32,841 bases of DNA from an uncultured Butyricimonas sp. (GTDB lineage Bacteria; Bacteroidota; Bacteroidia; Bacteroidales; Marinifilaceae), in assembly GCA_944320555.1 (NCBI GenBank), contig CALUHX010000038.1:1-32841 (forward strand), read 5' to 3'. Positions 1-7,339 of the stretch are shown here, piece after piece; position 1 is the stretch's first letter; each line of letters opens with the position of its first letter. The notes under the pieces were generated by a model that ran no database searches, was not told where the DNA came from, and saw nothing but the letters and a program-made list of their open reading frames with translations. Both the position numbers and the translations under genes were made by a program.

Positions 1-773
1 TCTTCCGTCTGCCGGTACTTTTGAGCCAGCTCGGCTATCGGCTCGGCGAAATAACGCTCCAGCTCCTCCTGCGTGATGCCGCAAAGCGTGTCGAAATCCT
101 CCACCATGCTGATGTCGGCGGGCTGGTTGAATCCGCTGAACACGCTCACCTGCGAGAATTTCGTCACCCCCGTCAGCAGCACGAACTGCAGGTCTGCGTC
201 CGCAGCCTTGAACACCGAGTAGAAACCCTTCAGCACATTGCGGTTCCGCATCTCCAGCGATTCGCCATCCGCCTTTCCGGAAAACCTTGATTCCGAACCA
301 AGCACATCCAATATCGGCTTGTCGTACTCGTCAACCAGCACCACGCATCGCCTCCCCGTCCGCACACACGCCACATGCAGTACGCGGATAAAACGCAAGC
401 CCGCGTCAAGATCCTTCTCCGGAACAATGCCATATTTTTCCTCCCAAGCGGTCAGTCTGAAATCAATGACTTCCTCCAACTTCCCCGCCTGCGAAAAATC
501 TATTCCATTAAAGTCCACATGGAACACTGGGTATTCCAGCCACTCCTTCTCCAACCCGTCTATCTTCAACCCCTTGAACAATTCCTTGCGACCCAAGAAA
601 TAGTTCTCCAGCGTGGAAACCAGCAGACTCTTCCCGAAACGCCGCGGACGGCTCAAGAAATAAATCTTCCCTTCCGTCACAAGGGAATAAATCAAGTCCG
701 TCTTGTCCACGTACACGTAACCGTCCGTGATTACCTGTTCAAAACTCTGGATGCCTATCGGATACTTTATCAT
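1..773 (-). CDS. AAA-ATPase-like / PD-(D/E)XK family protein, 3' part outside window
   Basis: I translated this on the minus strand from the ATG at 773-771; the frame stays open for 257 codons to the window edge, so the C-terminus is missing. The N-terminus begins MIKYPIGIQSFEQVI. A Walker A-like loop (RPRRFGKSLL) lies near residues 43-52 and a Walker B-like VVLVDEYDKPI near 145. This is the pattern of the AAA-ATPase-like family (PF09820), whose members usually carry a C-terminal PD-(D/E)XK nuclease-like domain and run to about 500-600 residues. That second domain would lie off-window. These genes are common and multicopy in Bacteroidales and their role is not established; mobile-element or defence links are only guesses. 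It is transcribed away from the hmu operon's 3' end. No frameshift is seen in the visible part. Confidence 0.85.
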   Translation of the reverse strand, partial: MIKYPIGIQSFEQVITDGYVYVDKTDLIYSLVTEGKIYFLSRPRRFGKSLLVSTLENYFLGRKELFKGLKIDGLEKEWLEYPVFHVDFNGIDFSQAGKLEEVIDFRLTAWEEKYGIVPEKDLDAGLRFIRVLHVACVRTGRRCVVLVDEYDKPILDVLGSESRFSGKADGESLEMRNRNVLKGFYSVFKAADADLQFVLLTGVTKFSQVSVFSGFNQPADISMVEDFDTLCGITQEELERYFAEPIAELAQKYRQTE

Positions 774-798
774 GGCTGTGTCTTTTTGTATTATACCA

Positions 799-830
799 CA
801 AAAGTAGCACAATTCCGCCGGATATGCAAT
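799..830 (-). promoter_or_regulatory. Predicted promoter of the AAA-ATPase-like gene
   Basis: On the minus strand TACTTTTG (806-799) matches the Bacteroidetes -7 consensus TAnnTTTG. ATTG at 831-828 sits about 21 bp upstream as a weak -33 element. The -7 box is about 25 bases from the start codon at 773. Confidence 0.5.
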
Positions 831-866
831 TCCTCGCCGATTTACCATCCCCCTTGCATCCCTGGA

Positions 867-1081
867 CATTGGGCAATCATCCAAGATTACATGAGCATTC
901 TTTGAGAATTACCTGAACATTACCACTAACTGTCCTATAACTCTCCTATTAATCTCCTATGACTCTCCTATGTAAAATAGGAGTTTAATAGCTGATTTAT
1001 AGAATACTTACAGGCATTTTAGAGGTAATGCGGATATAATGAACATGAAATTTTCATGTAATCGGGAATGATTGCCCAATG
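867..1081 (+). repeat. Intergenic TIR element, copy 1
   Basis: The ends are a perfect 14-bp inverted repeat, CATTGGGCAATCAT at 867-880 against its complement at 1068-1081, followed inward by GATTACATGA arms (885-894 and about 1053-1062). The core at 918-997 is 79/80 identical to 22009-22088. It holds four TCCTAT hexamers at 933, 944, 955 and 966 and one inverted ATAGGA at 977, all 11 bp apart. A further palindrome, ACATGAAA/TTTCATGT, lies at 1043-1059. I see no coding potential and no clear target-site duplication. It lies between the hmuV 3' end and the AAA-ATPase-like promoter. Confidence 0.85.
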
Positions 1082-1162
1082 ATTAGTGGTGTAACGGGCA
1101 TGGTAGATGGCATGACTTCCATTCGAGCGGCAGGGAGATATCGCATTGGTATAACATGCGTT

Positions 1163-1200
1163 GGCGGAACCATGCGCGCGTTCTTGCGCATGATTCCGCC
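1163..1200 (-). terminator. Strong hairpin downstream of hmuV, possible terminator
   Basis: The arms 1163-1177 and 1186-1200 pair over 15 bp around an 8-base loop. The single C/A mismatch on the plus strand becomes a G-U wobble in the minus-strand transcript, so the stem is complete in the hmu mRNA. It lies 46 bases past the hmuV stop. No U-tract follows, so it may be an mRNA 3'-end stabiliser rather than a classic intrinsic terminator. Confidence 0.55.
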
Positions 1201-1246
1201 ATGGAAATTCAAGCCGGGAAAGGACCGCCGGTTCAGAGCGGCCGCC

Positions 1247-1570
1247 TTATTCCGGGACGTAGATGATTTCGCCGTTTTCGAGCTCGTAGGCGATGCCGAC
1301 GCGCTTGCCGCGCTTGCCGGACTGCGACTGGTCCTCGGAGGGAGTGTAGCGGTTGATTTTCTCGCCTTCCTTGGTGATGATTTCCATGTTCTCCTTGCCG
1401 GGATTCTTCACCACGGTGAAGTCCTCGGTGGAGAGCATCTCCGTCATGTTGTAGCGGGTGACGAGCGCCACCATCAAGGCCACGGCGAAGACCATGGCCA
1501 CGTCGAACAGATTGGAGACGGCGCTAATCGGGTCGCTCTCCTCCTCCTTTTTCAACAGATTCCGTTTCAT
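1247..1570 (-). CDS. hmuV: HmuV-like DUF2149 protein (ExbD/TolR-like)
   Basis: A 107-residue protein with a short basic/acidic cytoplasmic tail, one membrane segment (about residues 20-42, LFDVAMVFAVALMVALV) and a periplasmic tail. The architecture and the Asp at residue 23 at the start of the membrane segment resemble ExbD/TolR, where an intramembrane Asp carries protons. The family is DUF2149, usually the last gene of Bacteroidetes hmu operons. The start overlaps the hmuU stop by four bases (ATGA), implying translational coupling. Together with HmuU it probably forms a proton-driven channel serving HmuS or HmuR; this is inferred from context. Confidence 0.8.
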   Translation of the reverse strand: MKRNLLKKEEESDPISAVSNLFDVAMVFAVALMVALVTRYNMTEMLSTEDFTVVKNPGKENMEIITKEGEKINRYTPSEDQSQSGKRGKRVGIAYELENGEIIYVPE

Positions 1571-2169
1571 CGCTTATCGTTTTTCTCGTTCAACACTTCC
1601 ACGAGGCACTCGAGGTTGGTCATGTCCTGCAAATACCAACGCTGCTTCACCTGTTGCGTCAGGAATCCCACGGCTCCGGCCACCAAGCCGATGACGGTGG
1701 TGGCGAAGGCCACCTGCATGTTGTAGGCCATGGAGGCGATGTCGCCCGTGGAGAGGCCCACCAAGGCCGGGCCCATCGGAATCAGCGTTCCCATCAAGCC
1801 GAGGATGGGTCCCAGCTTCGCCAGTGTCTTGGAGGTCGCCAAATCCTTGTCGGCGGCGATTTCAAAATTGGCCAGCAAGCGTTGCAACTGCGCCTTGTTG
1901 TGCTGCTCCTTCAAGATTTTTTTCATGTAAATAATAATCAATGCGTTGCTTTTCTCCGGCAATTTGCCGCCCAACCCGTCCACGTTGTCCGTGCTCAAGG
2001 TTTCCATTTGCTCCCGAATCAGCTTGTCCGTCTTGCGGATGGCCACGTATTGGCCGAAGAAGCTGCCCACCAGCAGCAAGGAGCGGAAAAACAACAATAT
2101 CAACAATACAATATCCGGCACCAACAATCCGTTGGAAATCCAAAACATGATGTCTGAAATAGTATTCAT
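1567..2169 (-). CDS. hmuU: HmuU-like MotA/TolQ/ExbB proton channel protein
   Basis: A 200-residue membrane protein with a first hydrophobic segment at about 14-38, a charged cytoplasmic stretch (about 45-115) and two later segments (about 119-140 and 150-172). The second half carries the MotA/TolQ/ExbB pattern: LGPILGLMGTLIP, then AFATTVIGLVAGAVGF with Thr157/158 in the place of the ExbB membrane threonine. The start codon overlaps the hmuT stop by one base (TAATG). It likely pairs with HmuV as the stator of a dedicated energising complex in the inner membrane. A general flagellar or Tol role is unlikely given the operon. Confidence 0.85.
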   Translation of the reverse strand: MNTISDIMFWISNGLLVPDIVLLILLFFRSLLLVGSFFGQYVAIRKTDKLIREQMETLSTDNVDGLGGKLPEKSNALIIIYMKKILKEQHNKAQLQRLLANFEIAADKDLATSKTLAKLGPILGLMGTLIPMGPALVGLSTGDIASMAYNMQVAFATTVIGLVAGAVGFLTQQVKQRWYLQDMTNLECLVEVLNEKNDKR

Positions 2170-2867
2170 TATTTTCTGATTTTAAATGTTAGTTTTCTTT
2201 TGACAATAAAAATAATCCACCCCGCCAAAGCACCCGCCACAAAGAGAGCGACGCAGCCACCCAGGGCCACCCAGTCGACCGTCGTCGTGCCCGCCACGGC
2301 CGTCTGCCCGTTCACCGTGGCGATGATTCCCAAGACGGCCGCCAACGCGTTGGTCAGGAAAAACAGCTCCAAACGCAATTCCGGCTCCGGCAGCAACCGT
2401 TTTATCAGCCAACGTCCCAAAGGCACCGCGACAAGCACGAAGGCCGCGAACAACCACGCCAGCAAGCGGAACGACATGCCGGGGAAGGTGAAAATCGTCT
2501 GCGTCAGGCCGAAAAAGAGGACCGGGAGGACCAACACGCCGGGAAACCAATAAAGAGCCTTGTACATCCACCGCATCCGGGGCTTCACGGGCGAATAGTT
2601 GGCCACGTGGACCGACAGCAGGCAAAAGGCCATCTGCAAGGACAATTCCACGGTGAGAACGACGGAAGTGTCCAGCATCAATTGATTGTCGGACAACCAG
2701 TCCGCTATCTGCGTCTTGGACTGCTCGATGGCCAGGGGCCACACAAGCACCACGAAGAGAGCGGCGATTCCGGCGGCGACACACGTCGCCACCGGTCTCC
2801 AAAAGGATTGTTTCAACAAAAAATTAAAAGCTGTCAGCAAAATGAGTATCCAAACTACGGTATCCAT
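2169..2867 (-). CDS. hmuT: HmuT-like polytopic membrane protein
   Basis: A 232-residue protein, almost entirely hydrophobic, with roughly six predicted membrane segments (about 5-22, 28-48, 68-88, 104-126, 132-150 and 170-225 as one or two) and a basic C-terminal tail (KRKLTFKIRK). I see no catalytic motif. The name rests on position: it lies between the CobN-like hmuS and the ExbB-like hmuU, two bases after the hmuS stop and overlapping hmuU by one base. In the Porphyromonas/Bacteroides hmuYRSTUV order this is hmuT, which is not the periplasmic heme-binding HmuT of Gram-negative ABC systems. Its function is not established; an accessory membrane subunit of the HmuSUV complex is a reasonable guess. 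Confidence 0.7.
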   Translation of the reverse strand: MDTVVWILILLTAFNFLLKQSFWRPVATCVAAGIAALFVVLVWPLAIEQSKTQIADWLSDNQLMLDTSVVLTVELSLQMAFCLLSVHVANYSPVKPRMRWMYKALYWFPGVLVLPVLFFGLTQTIFTFPGMSFRLLAWLFAAFVLVAVPLGRWLIKRLLPEPELRLELFFLTNALAAVLGIIATVNGQTAVAGTTTVDWVALGGCVALFVAGALAGWIIFIVKRKLTFKIRK

Positions 2868-2869
2868 GA

Positions 2870-5800
2870 CTATATCCTGTTTTTACGCCGTTTCCTCATC
2901 AACAAGGCCAGTCCGACCAGCACGACAATCACCCCGACGGCAATCAGGGGCGTGCTCACCCGATTCGTGCTTTTCCGGGTTTCCTGGGTCAACTGCTCCT
3001 TTTTCATCACCACGCCGTCGCCTTGGCCGGCGGCCACTTCCCGCACGTTATTGATGCTTTGGCGGTAGGCCTGGGCAGAGGCGGGAGCCGCCTTAGAGGC
3101 GATGAAATCCCGCAACTTGGCATTGTCGCACACGAAACCAGAGCAAGCCGGACGGTATTTTTCAATCAACTCGGTGTGCACCTCGGACAAGGCGGCCAAC
3201 TGTTCCTCGCTGGCGTCCCACATCCCCTTGCGGGCGGTCTCCATCATCACGGCCGTGATTTCCTGCAAGGCGGCCGGACTCTCCTGCTCGAAGAAATCCC
3301 GCACGCCGAGATCGAACTTGTCCTCCACGTACACGTCGTAGATTTCGTCCCACATCTCGTCGTCGATGGCCTCGGGCTTCATCACGTTCCAACCGTAAGT
3401 GTTACGGATGATGTCGGCAAACCCGGCGGCGGCGGAAGCCTCTCCCTTCATCTTCTCCTTGATGTAACCGGGATTGAGAATCGTGGTGCGGGACTCCACG
3501 CCGATGGCCTCTTTCACCTCCTGCATGCGGTTGTTGTTGCGGTTGCGGTAGTCGCTCAGATAGGCGTCGGGGTCCTTGCCCGTGACGTTGCGGACCGCGA
3601 GATTCAACCCTCCCATGAACTCATACACATGGTCGAGGCTCAAGGCACCCCACGTGTTGCTCTGCCGGGGCTGGACCACCACGTCCGTGCGGGTCAGGGC
3701 GGCCTCGAAGGCGAATTGCTGGAACTTCTCCCAATTCTTCTCGCTTCCGTAGTAGGCACCCATGTTGTTGAGGTAAACGCCGGCAATCTCGGAGTCGCTC
3801 TCCCAACGGTCGCCCGCCTCCACCATGCCGGTGATTCCGGTGCCGTAGCCGCCATTCACGCCCCCGAACACGCGGAAGGTAGAAATCTCCCGGGCGTCCT
3901 TCGGGGAAACACCCTTGTCTATCAATGTCTTCTCGGCCTCCAACACACCGGCGGCCACTTGATTCTCAAACTCGTCGTCCTTGGCGGCGGCGGCCATCTC
4001 CACCGCCCGGTTCACCAAAAACAGCCGGGAAGCGGCAATGTCGCGCAACTGTCCGGAGGTCTGCACCACCACGTCGACGCGGGGCCGTCCCAACTCGGCG
4101 GAGGGTATCAACCTCAAATCGCTCACCCGCCCGAAAGCGTCGCGCACGGGCTCCACGCCCAACATGTAAAGCACCTGGGCGATTGTGGCTCCCCCCGTCT
4201 CGATGAATTCCCCGGACCAAAGCGTGTAGCTCACCTTTTTCGGGAACTCGCCGTCGTGGCGTTTCTGATACATCTCTATCGTGCTCTTCGCCAACCGCAC
4301 CCCCTTCTCCCAAGCCGACTCGGTGGGAGTCTCCTCGGCGTTGATGGCGAAAAGATTCCTTCCCGTGGGCAGCGTGTTCGGATTCACGATGGGGTCGCCG
4401 CCGGGCGAGGGAGCCGTGTAGCCGCCATTCAGCGAGTTAATCAGAGCGTCCAATTCCCGCTCCGGACTCTCCTCCAGGGCTTTCCGGTAATTGTTCACGT
4501 TCTTCAAGGTGCGCTCCACCTCCATAATCGCCAAGGCCTTCGTGATTTCGTCCTTCGTGTATTCCTTGGCGGGTTGTCCCGTCATGGCTTGCATCATCCC
4601 GCTCATGCCGGTCCGTCCGCCGTCCTTATTCTCCATGGCGGTTTTCATTTTCTCCAACGTCTCCTTCGGGGCGCCCATTTTCTCCGCCATTTCCATCATT
4701 TCCTCCTTGGACTTGCCTTTGCCCATCTTCTTCATCATCTCGACCATCGCCTTGGGCATTTTGCCGCGAGACTCTTCCGTCCGCACGGCGCTGCCTTTAC
4801 CCGGCTCCCCTGTCCGGGTCATATTCCCCTCCTCCCGCTTCTTTCCATGAGGAGCCGCATTTTGCGCTCCCTTCTCCGCAGGGGATTCGGCTTGGCGGGA
4901 GGCCGCCGCCATCATCATGGCCATCATGCCCTTCGGGGCATTCCGGGCGCTCTCGATTTCCCGGGCCTGAGCCAGCTCCTCTTGGGAAATCCCAGCCACG
5001 CGGCAAACAAAAGCGTCATCCACGCGGACCCGCCCGTCGAGCAACCGCCCCACCAACTTCCTGGCCGGCTCCAAATAACGGTCGGTGAACAACGTCTTGC
5101 GCTTCAAGATATCGGGGTCCGCTTTCCCCCGCAACTTGTCCAAGCCGTAAAGGCCGTAAGCGATGGGGTCGGTGGCCATGGAATAGACGGAGGAAACAAT
5201 CCGCTCCTCCTCGTAGGGCACGCCCATCGTGTAGAGCTGTCCCGTCACCTTCTCCGTCGCCAGCTCGTCGGCGAAATTCTCGACACGGGCCACGTCGTCC
5301 GCGGAATAGGGGACGGTCAGCACGCTGTCCAGCCCCAACTCCCGGTGCATGCCCAACTCCACCGTCAACTTCTTCACCGCCAACGAGGCCTTTTCCACCT
5401 CGGCCGGATTCGCCTCTCCCCGTTCGGGGTAGGCCTTTTGGTTGTATATCTTAATCTTTTCGGTCAAATCGCGGTAAACGCCCCGCACGTTGCTTTCCAT
5501 GAAAGGCGGAGTCAGATAGGACTGCAACGTCCCGTATCCCCGGCGTTTGGCAATCATTCCCTCGCCCACGTCGCCAATGGAATAAACGTAGAAATGAGGC
5601 ACGCTCCCCACCAGACGGTCGGGCCAGTCCAAATCGCACAACGCGGCCTGCTTCTTCGGGGTGAACTCCAAACTGCCGTGCGTCCCGAAATGAATCATGG
5701 CGTCGGCCTTGAACCCGTGCTGCATCCAAAGGTAGGCGGCCACGTAAGTGTGGGGCGGAGCGGCATCCGTCCCATGCACCATCTGGAACTCGTTCGTGCC

Positions 5801-7285
5801 ACCGCCCGCCGCAGGCTGGGGCATGATGACCACGTTGCCGAACTGTATGCGGGCCAACCCCAGACGGCCGTCGGCGGTCGCCATGTATTCTCCGGGGAAC
5901 TCCCCGAAGGCGGCCACCACCTCGGCGTACTTTTCCGGACGGAGCGACCGTTTCACCCAGCCTTCGTACTCCTCCTTCGAAATCAAGAGGGGATGGCTGT
6001 TTTTCATAAAATTATCCACCGCCCCGTCGGCATAGGTGCCGAAAACCGCGCCCTCGGCCATAATCATCTTCTCCAACTCCTTCGCGGAAGCGGGCAGACC
6101 GTCCACCCGGTAACCGGACGCCTTCATCTTTTTCAGCAAATTGTAAAGCGAGGGCACCACCTCCATGCCGGCGGCGGAGAGGGCGCTTTGCCCCGGTCCC
6201 TTGTAGTAATAGATGACCACCCGCTTCTCGCCGTTCGGCTTGTCGCGCAAGGCGAGGGACTTTTGGATGTTCTCCACGTAAGTACGCAGGCGGGAAGGCA
6301 CGGCAAAGGAGTGGCGCAGTCCCTCCTCGTCCTCGTACTGGGCGAACAGGACGGAGGTGCGAACGGCTCCGTCAATCTCCGGAGTGACAATACTCTGCGA
6401 CATGAATCCGCCCGACATGCCCATCGGGTCGGCCTCCCACTCCTCCACCAGACTGTTCACCGTCAAGGGGGAGAAAAGCAGAATGTTACGCTCCTTCAGA
6501 TAATCCACCATCGCGTCGCCCAACCGTCCATGCGCCATGTTGACAATGGCGTCCGGAGCGATTTCCTTCACGAAATCCATCAAACGCCCCAAGGACAACA
6601 CGGGATAAACGTTGAATCCCACCTGCTCCAGCGTGTCAATCAGCCCCGAGGGGTCGGCCATCTGTCCTGTCACCACGATTTTCCTCGCGCCCTCCTTGTA
6701 CAAGCCCTTTTCCTTCAAATAAGCCTCGTACTCCGCCACGGTCAGGAAATCCCGCTCGTCACCCGGCTTGTCCAAATCGGCGTGATAAAGAATGTTCGAC
6801 GCGCGCTCGGCCGGAGCCTCCGGCTCCTCGACCGACACTATTTTGCGGTCGATGTGTTTCCGCACGTAATTCAGCATGTTGCGGTAATTCCGCCGCCCGC
6901 CGTTGCCGAGATAGGCTTGAAGAGCCTCCTCGTCCTTTTCGTCCAGCGTGTTGATGTTGTTCGCCGGATTCGTGGCCATCGACGTGTAGACAGGCACTCC
7001 GGCGTCGGCGGCAGCCTGAATCCGCTGCCGTTGTTCCTCGACAACCCGCAGCCCCATGCCGTTCACAAACACCATGTCGAAGCCGGTCAACCGGTCCAAT
7101 TCCTCGACAGGCACTTCCTTCAATTTGATAAACGGGTTGTCATTCGCCTTGGCAATCCCTCCCATGCTGATGGTCTGGAAATTGACAAAGGCAATCCTCG
7201 TCGGACCGAACCAGGCTCTGTAGACCCAGACGCCCAACAGCGCGACGACCACGAGACAACCCCATGCAAGCCATTTTTTTCTCAT
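2870..7285 (-). CDS. hmuS: HmuS, CobN/magnesium-chelatase-like heme-processing protein
   Basis: A 1471-residue CobN/ChlH-family protein. It has an N-terminal membrane anchor (about 5-24) and a C-terminal membrane segment (about 1442-1463) ending RKRRKNRI, so most of the protein is probably periplasmic. The core shows CobN signatures: HGTDAAPPHTYVAAYLW then HFGTHGSLEFTPKKQ (His532, His536, Glu540), followed by GEGMIAKRRGYGTLQSYLTPP. The CobN P-G-K is P-K-K here. In Bacteroidetes hmu operons HmuS is proposed to remove iron from heme rather than insert cobalt; heme operon context supports that. A Met/Lys-rich low-complexity insert (787-901, 21 Met) interrupts the region before the LPTGRN motif. 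The start gives a charged MRKK before the anchor. Confidence 0.88.
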   Translation of the reverse strand: MRKKWLAWGCLVVVALLGVWVYRAWFGPTRIAFVNFQTISMGGIAKANDNPFIKLKEVPVEELDRLTGFDMVFVNGMGLRVVEEQRQRIQAAADAGVPVYTSMATNPANNINTLDEKDEEALQAYLGNGGRRNYRNMLNYVRKHIDRKIVSVEEPEAPAERASNILYHADLDKPGDERDFLTVAEYEAYLKEKGLYKEGARKIVVTGQMADPSGLIDTLEQVGFNVYPVLSLGRLMDFVKEIAPDAIVNMAHGRLGDAMVDYLKERNILLFSPLTVNSLVEEWEADPMGMSGGFMSQSIVTPEIDGAVRTSVLFAQYEDEEGLRHSFAVPSRLRTYVENIQKSLALRDKPNGEKRVVIYYYKGPGQSALSAAGMEVVPSLYNLLKKMKASGYRVDGLPASAKELEKMIMAEGAVFGTYADGAVDNFMKNSHPLLISKEEYEGWVKRSLRPEKYAEVVAAFGEFPGEYMATADGRLGLARIQFGNVVIMPQPAAGGGTNEFQMVHGTDAAPPHTYVAAYLWMQHGFKADAMIHFGTHGSLEFTPKKQAALCDLDWPDRLVGSVPHFYVYSIGDVGEGMIAKRRGYGTLQSYLTPPFMESNVRGVYRDLTEKIKIYNQKAYPERGEANPAEVEKASLAVKKLTVELGMHRELGLDSVLTVPYSADDVARVENFADELATEKVTGQLYTMGVPYEEERIVSSVYSMATDPIAYGLYGLDKLRGKADPDILKRKTLFTDRYLEPARKLVGRLLDGRVRVDDAFVCRVAGISQEELAQAREIESARNAPKGMMAMMMAAASRQAESPAEKGAQNAAPHGKKREEGNMTRTGEPGKGSAVRTEESRGKMPKAMVEMMKKMGKGKSKEEMMEMAEKMGAPKETLEKMKTAMENKDGGRTGMSGMMQAMTGQPAKEYTKDEITKALAIMEVERTLKNVNNYRKALEESPERELDALINSLNGGYTAPSPGGDPIVNPNTLPTGRNLFAINAEETPTESAWEKGVRLAKSTIEMYQKRHDGEFPKKVSYTLWSGEFIETGGATIAQVLYMLGVEPVRDAFGRVSDLRLIPSAELGRPRVDVVVQTSGQLRDIAASRLFLVNRAVEMAAAAKDDEFENQVAAGVLEAEKTLIDKGVSPKDAREISTFRVFGGVNGGYGTGITGMVEAGDRWESDSEIAGVYLNNMGAYYGSEKNWEKFQQFAFEAALTRTDVVVQPRQSNTWGALSLDHVYEFMGGLNLAVRNVTGKDPDAYLSDYRNRNNNRMQEVKEAIGVESRTTILNPGYIKEKMKGEASAAAGFADIIRNTYGWNVMKPEAIDDEMWDEIYDVYVEDKFDLGVRDFFEQESPAALQEITAVMMETARKGMWDASEEQLAALSEVHTELIEKYRPACSGFVCDNAKLRDFIASKAAPASAQAYRQSINNVREVAAGQGDGVVMKKEQLTQETRKSTNRVSTPLIAVGVIVVLVGLALLMRKRRKNRI

Positions 7286-7305
7286 TTTGTCTTTTAATTT
7301 TATTG

Positions 7306-7339
7306 TTGAAACATATCGCTTTTATAATTGAAACATATC
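7306..7339. repeat. 12-bp direct repeat at the hmuR 3' end
   Basis: TTGAAACATATC occurs at 7306-7317 and 7328-7339, offset 22 bp. The second copy encodes the last hmuR codons and the first lies in the hmuR-hmuS gap, suggesting an old 22-bp tandem duplication. Confidence 0.6.

Noticed and set aside
933-982. TCCTAT repeats as a CRISPR array
   Set aside because: Units are 6 bp with 5-bp spacers, far too short, and no cas genes are present.
867-1081. TIR element as a phase-variable invertible promoter
   Set aside because: Inverted repeats of 14 bp around about 190 bp would fit, but no TAnnTTTG box is seen inside in either orientation and no invertase gene is near. Read-pair mapping could reopen this.
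2870-7285. HmuS as the cobaltochelatase CobN of B12 synthesis
   Set aside because: No cob genes are nearby. The hmuY and hmuR neighbours, the membrane anchors and the ExbB/DUF2149 partners match heme operons.
3023-7297. Very long plus-strand open frame (1424 codons) opposite hmuS
   Set aside because: It is the mirror of a GC-rich, strongly coding hmuS. The predicted protein is His/Leu/Gly/Arg-rich without family motifs, while the minus strand shows clear CobN motifs.
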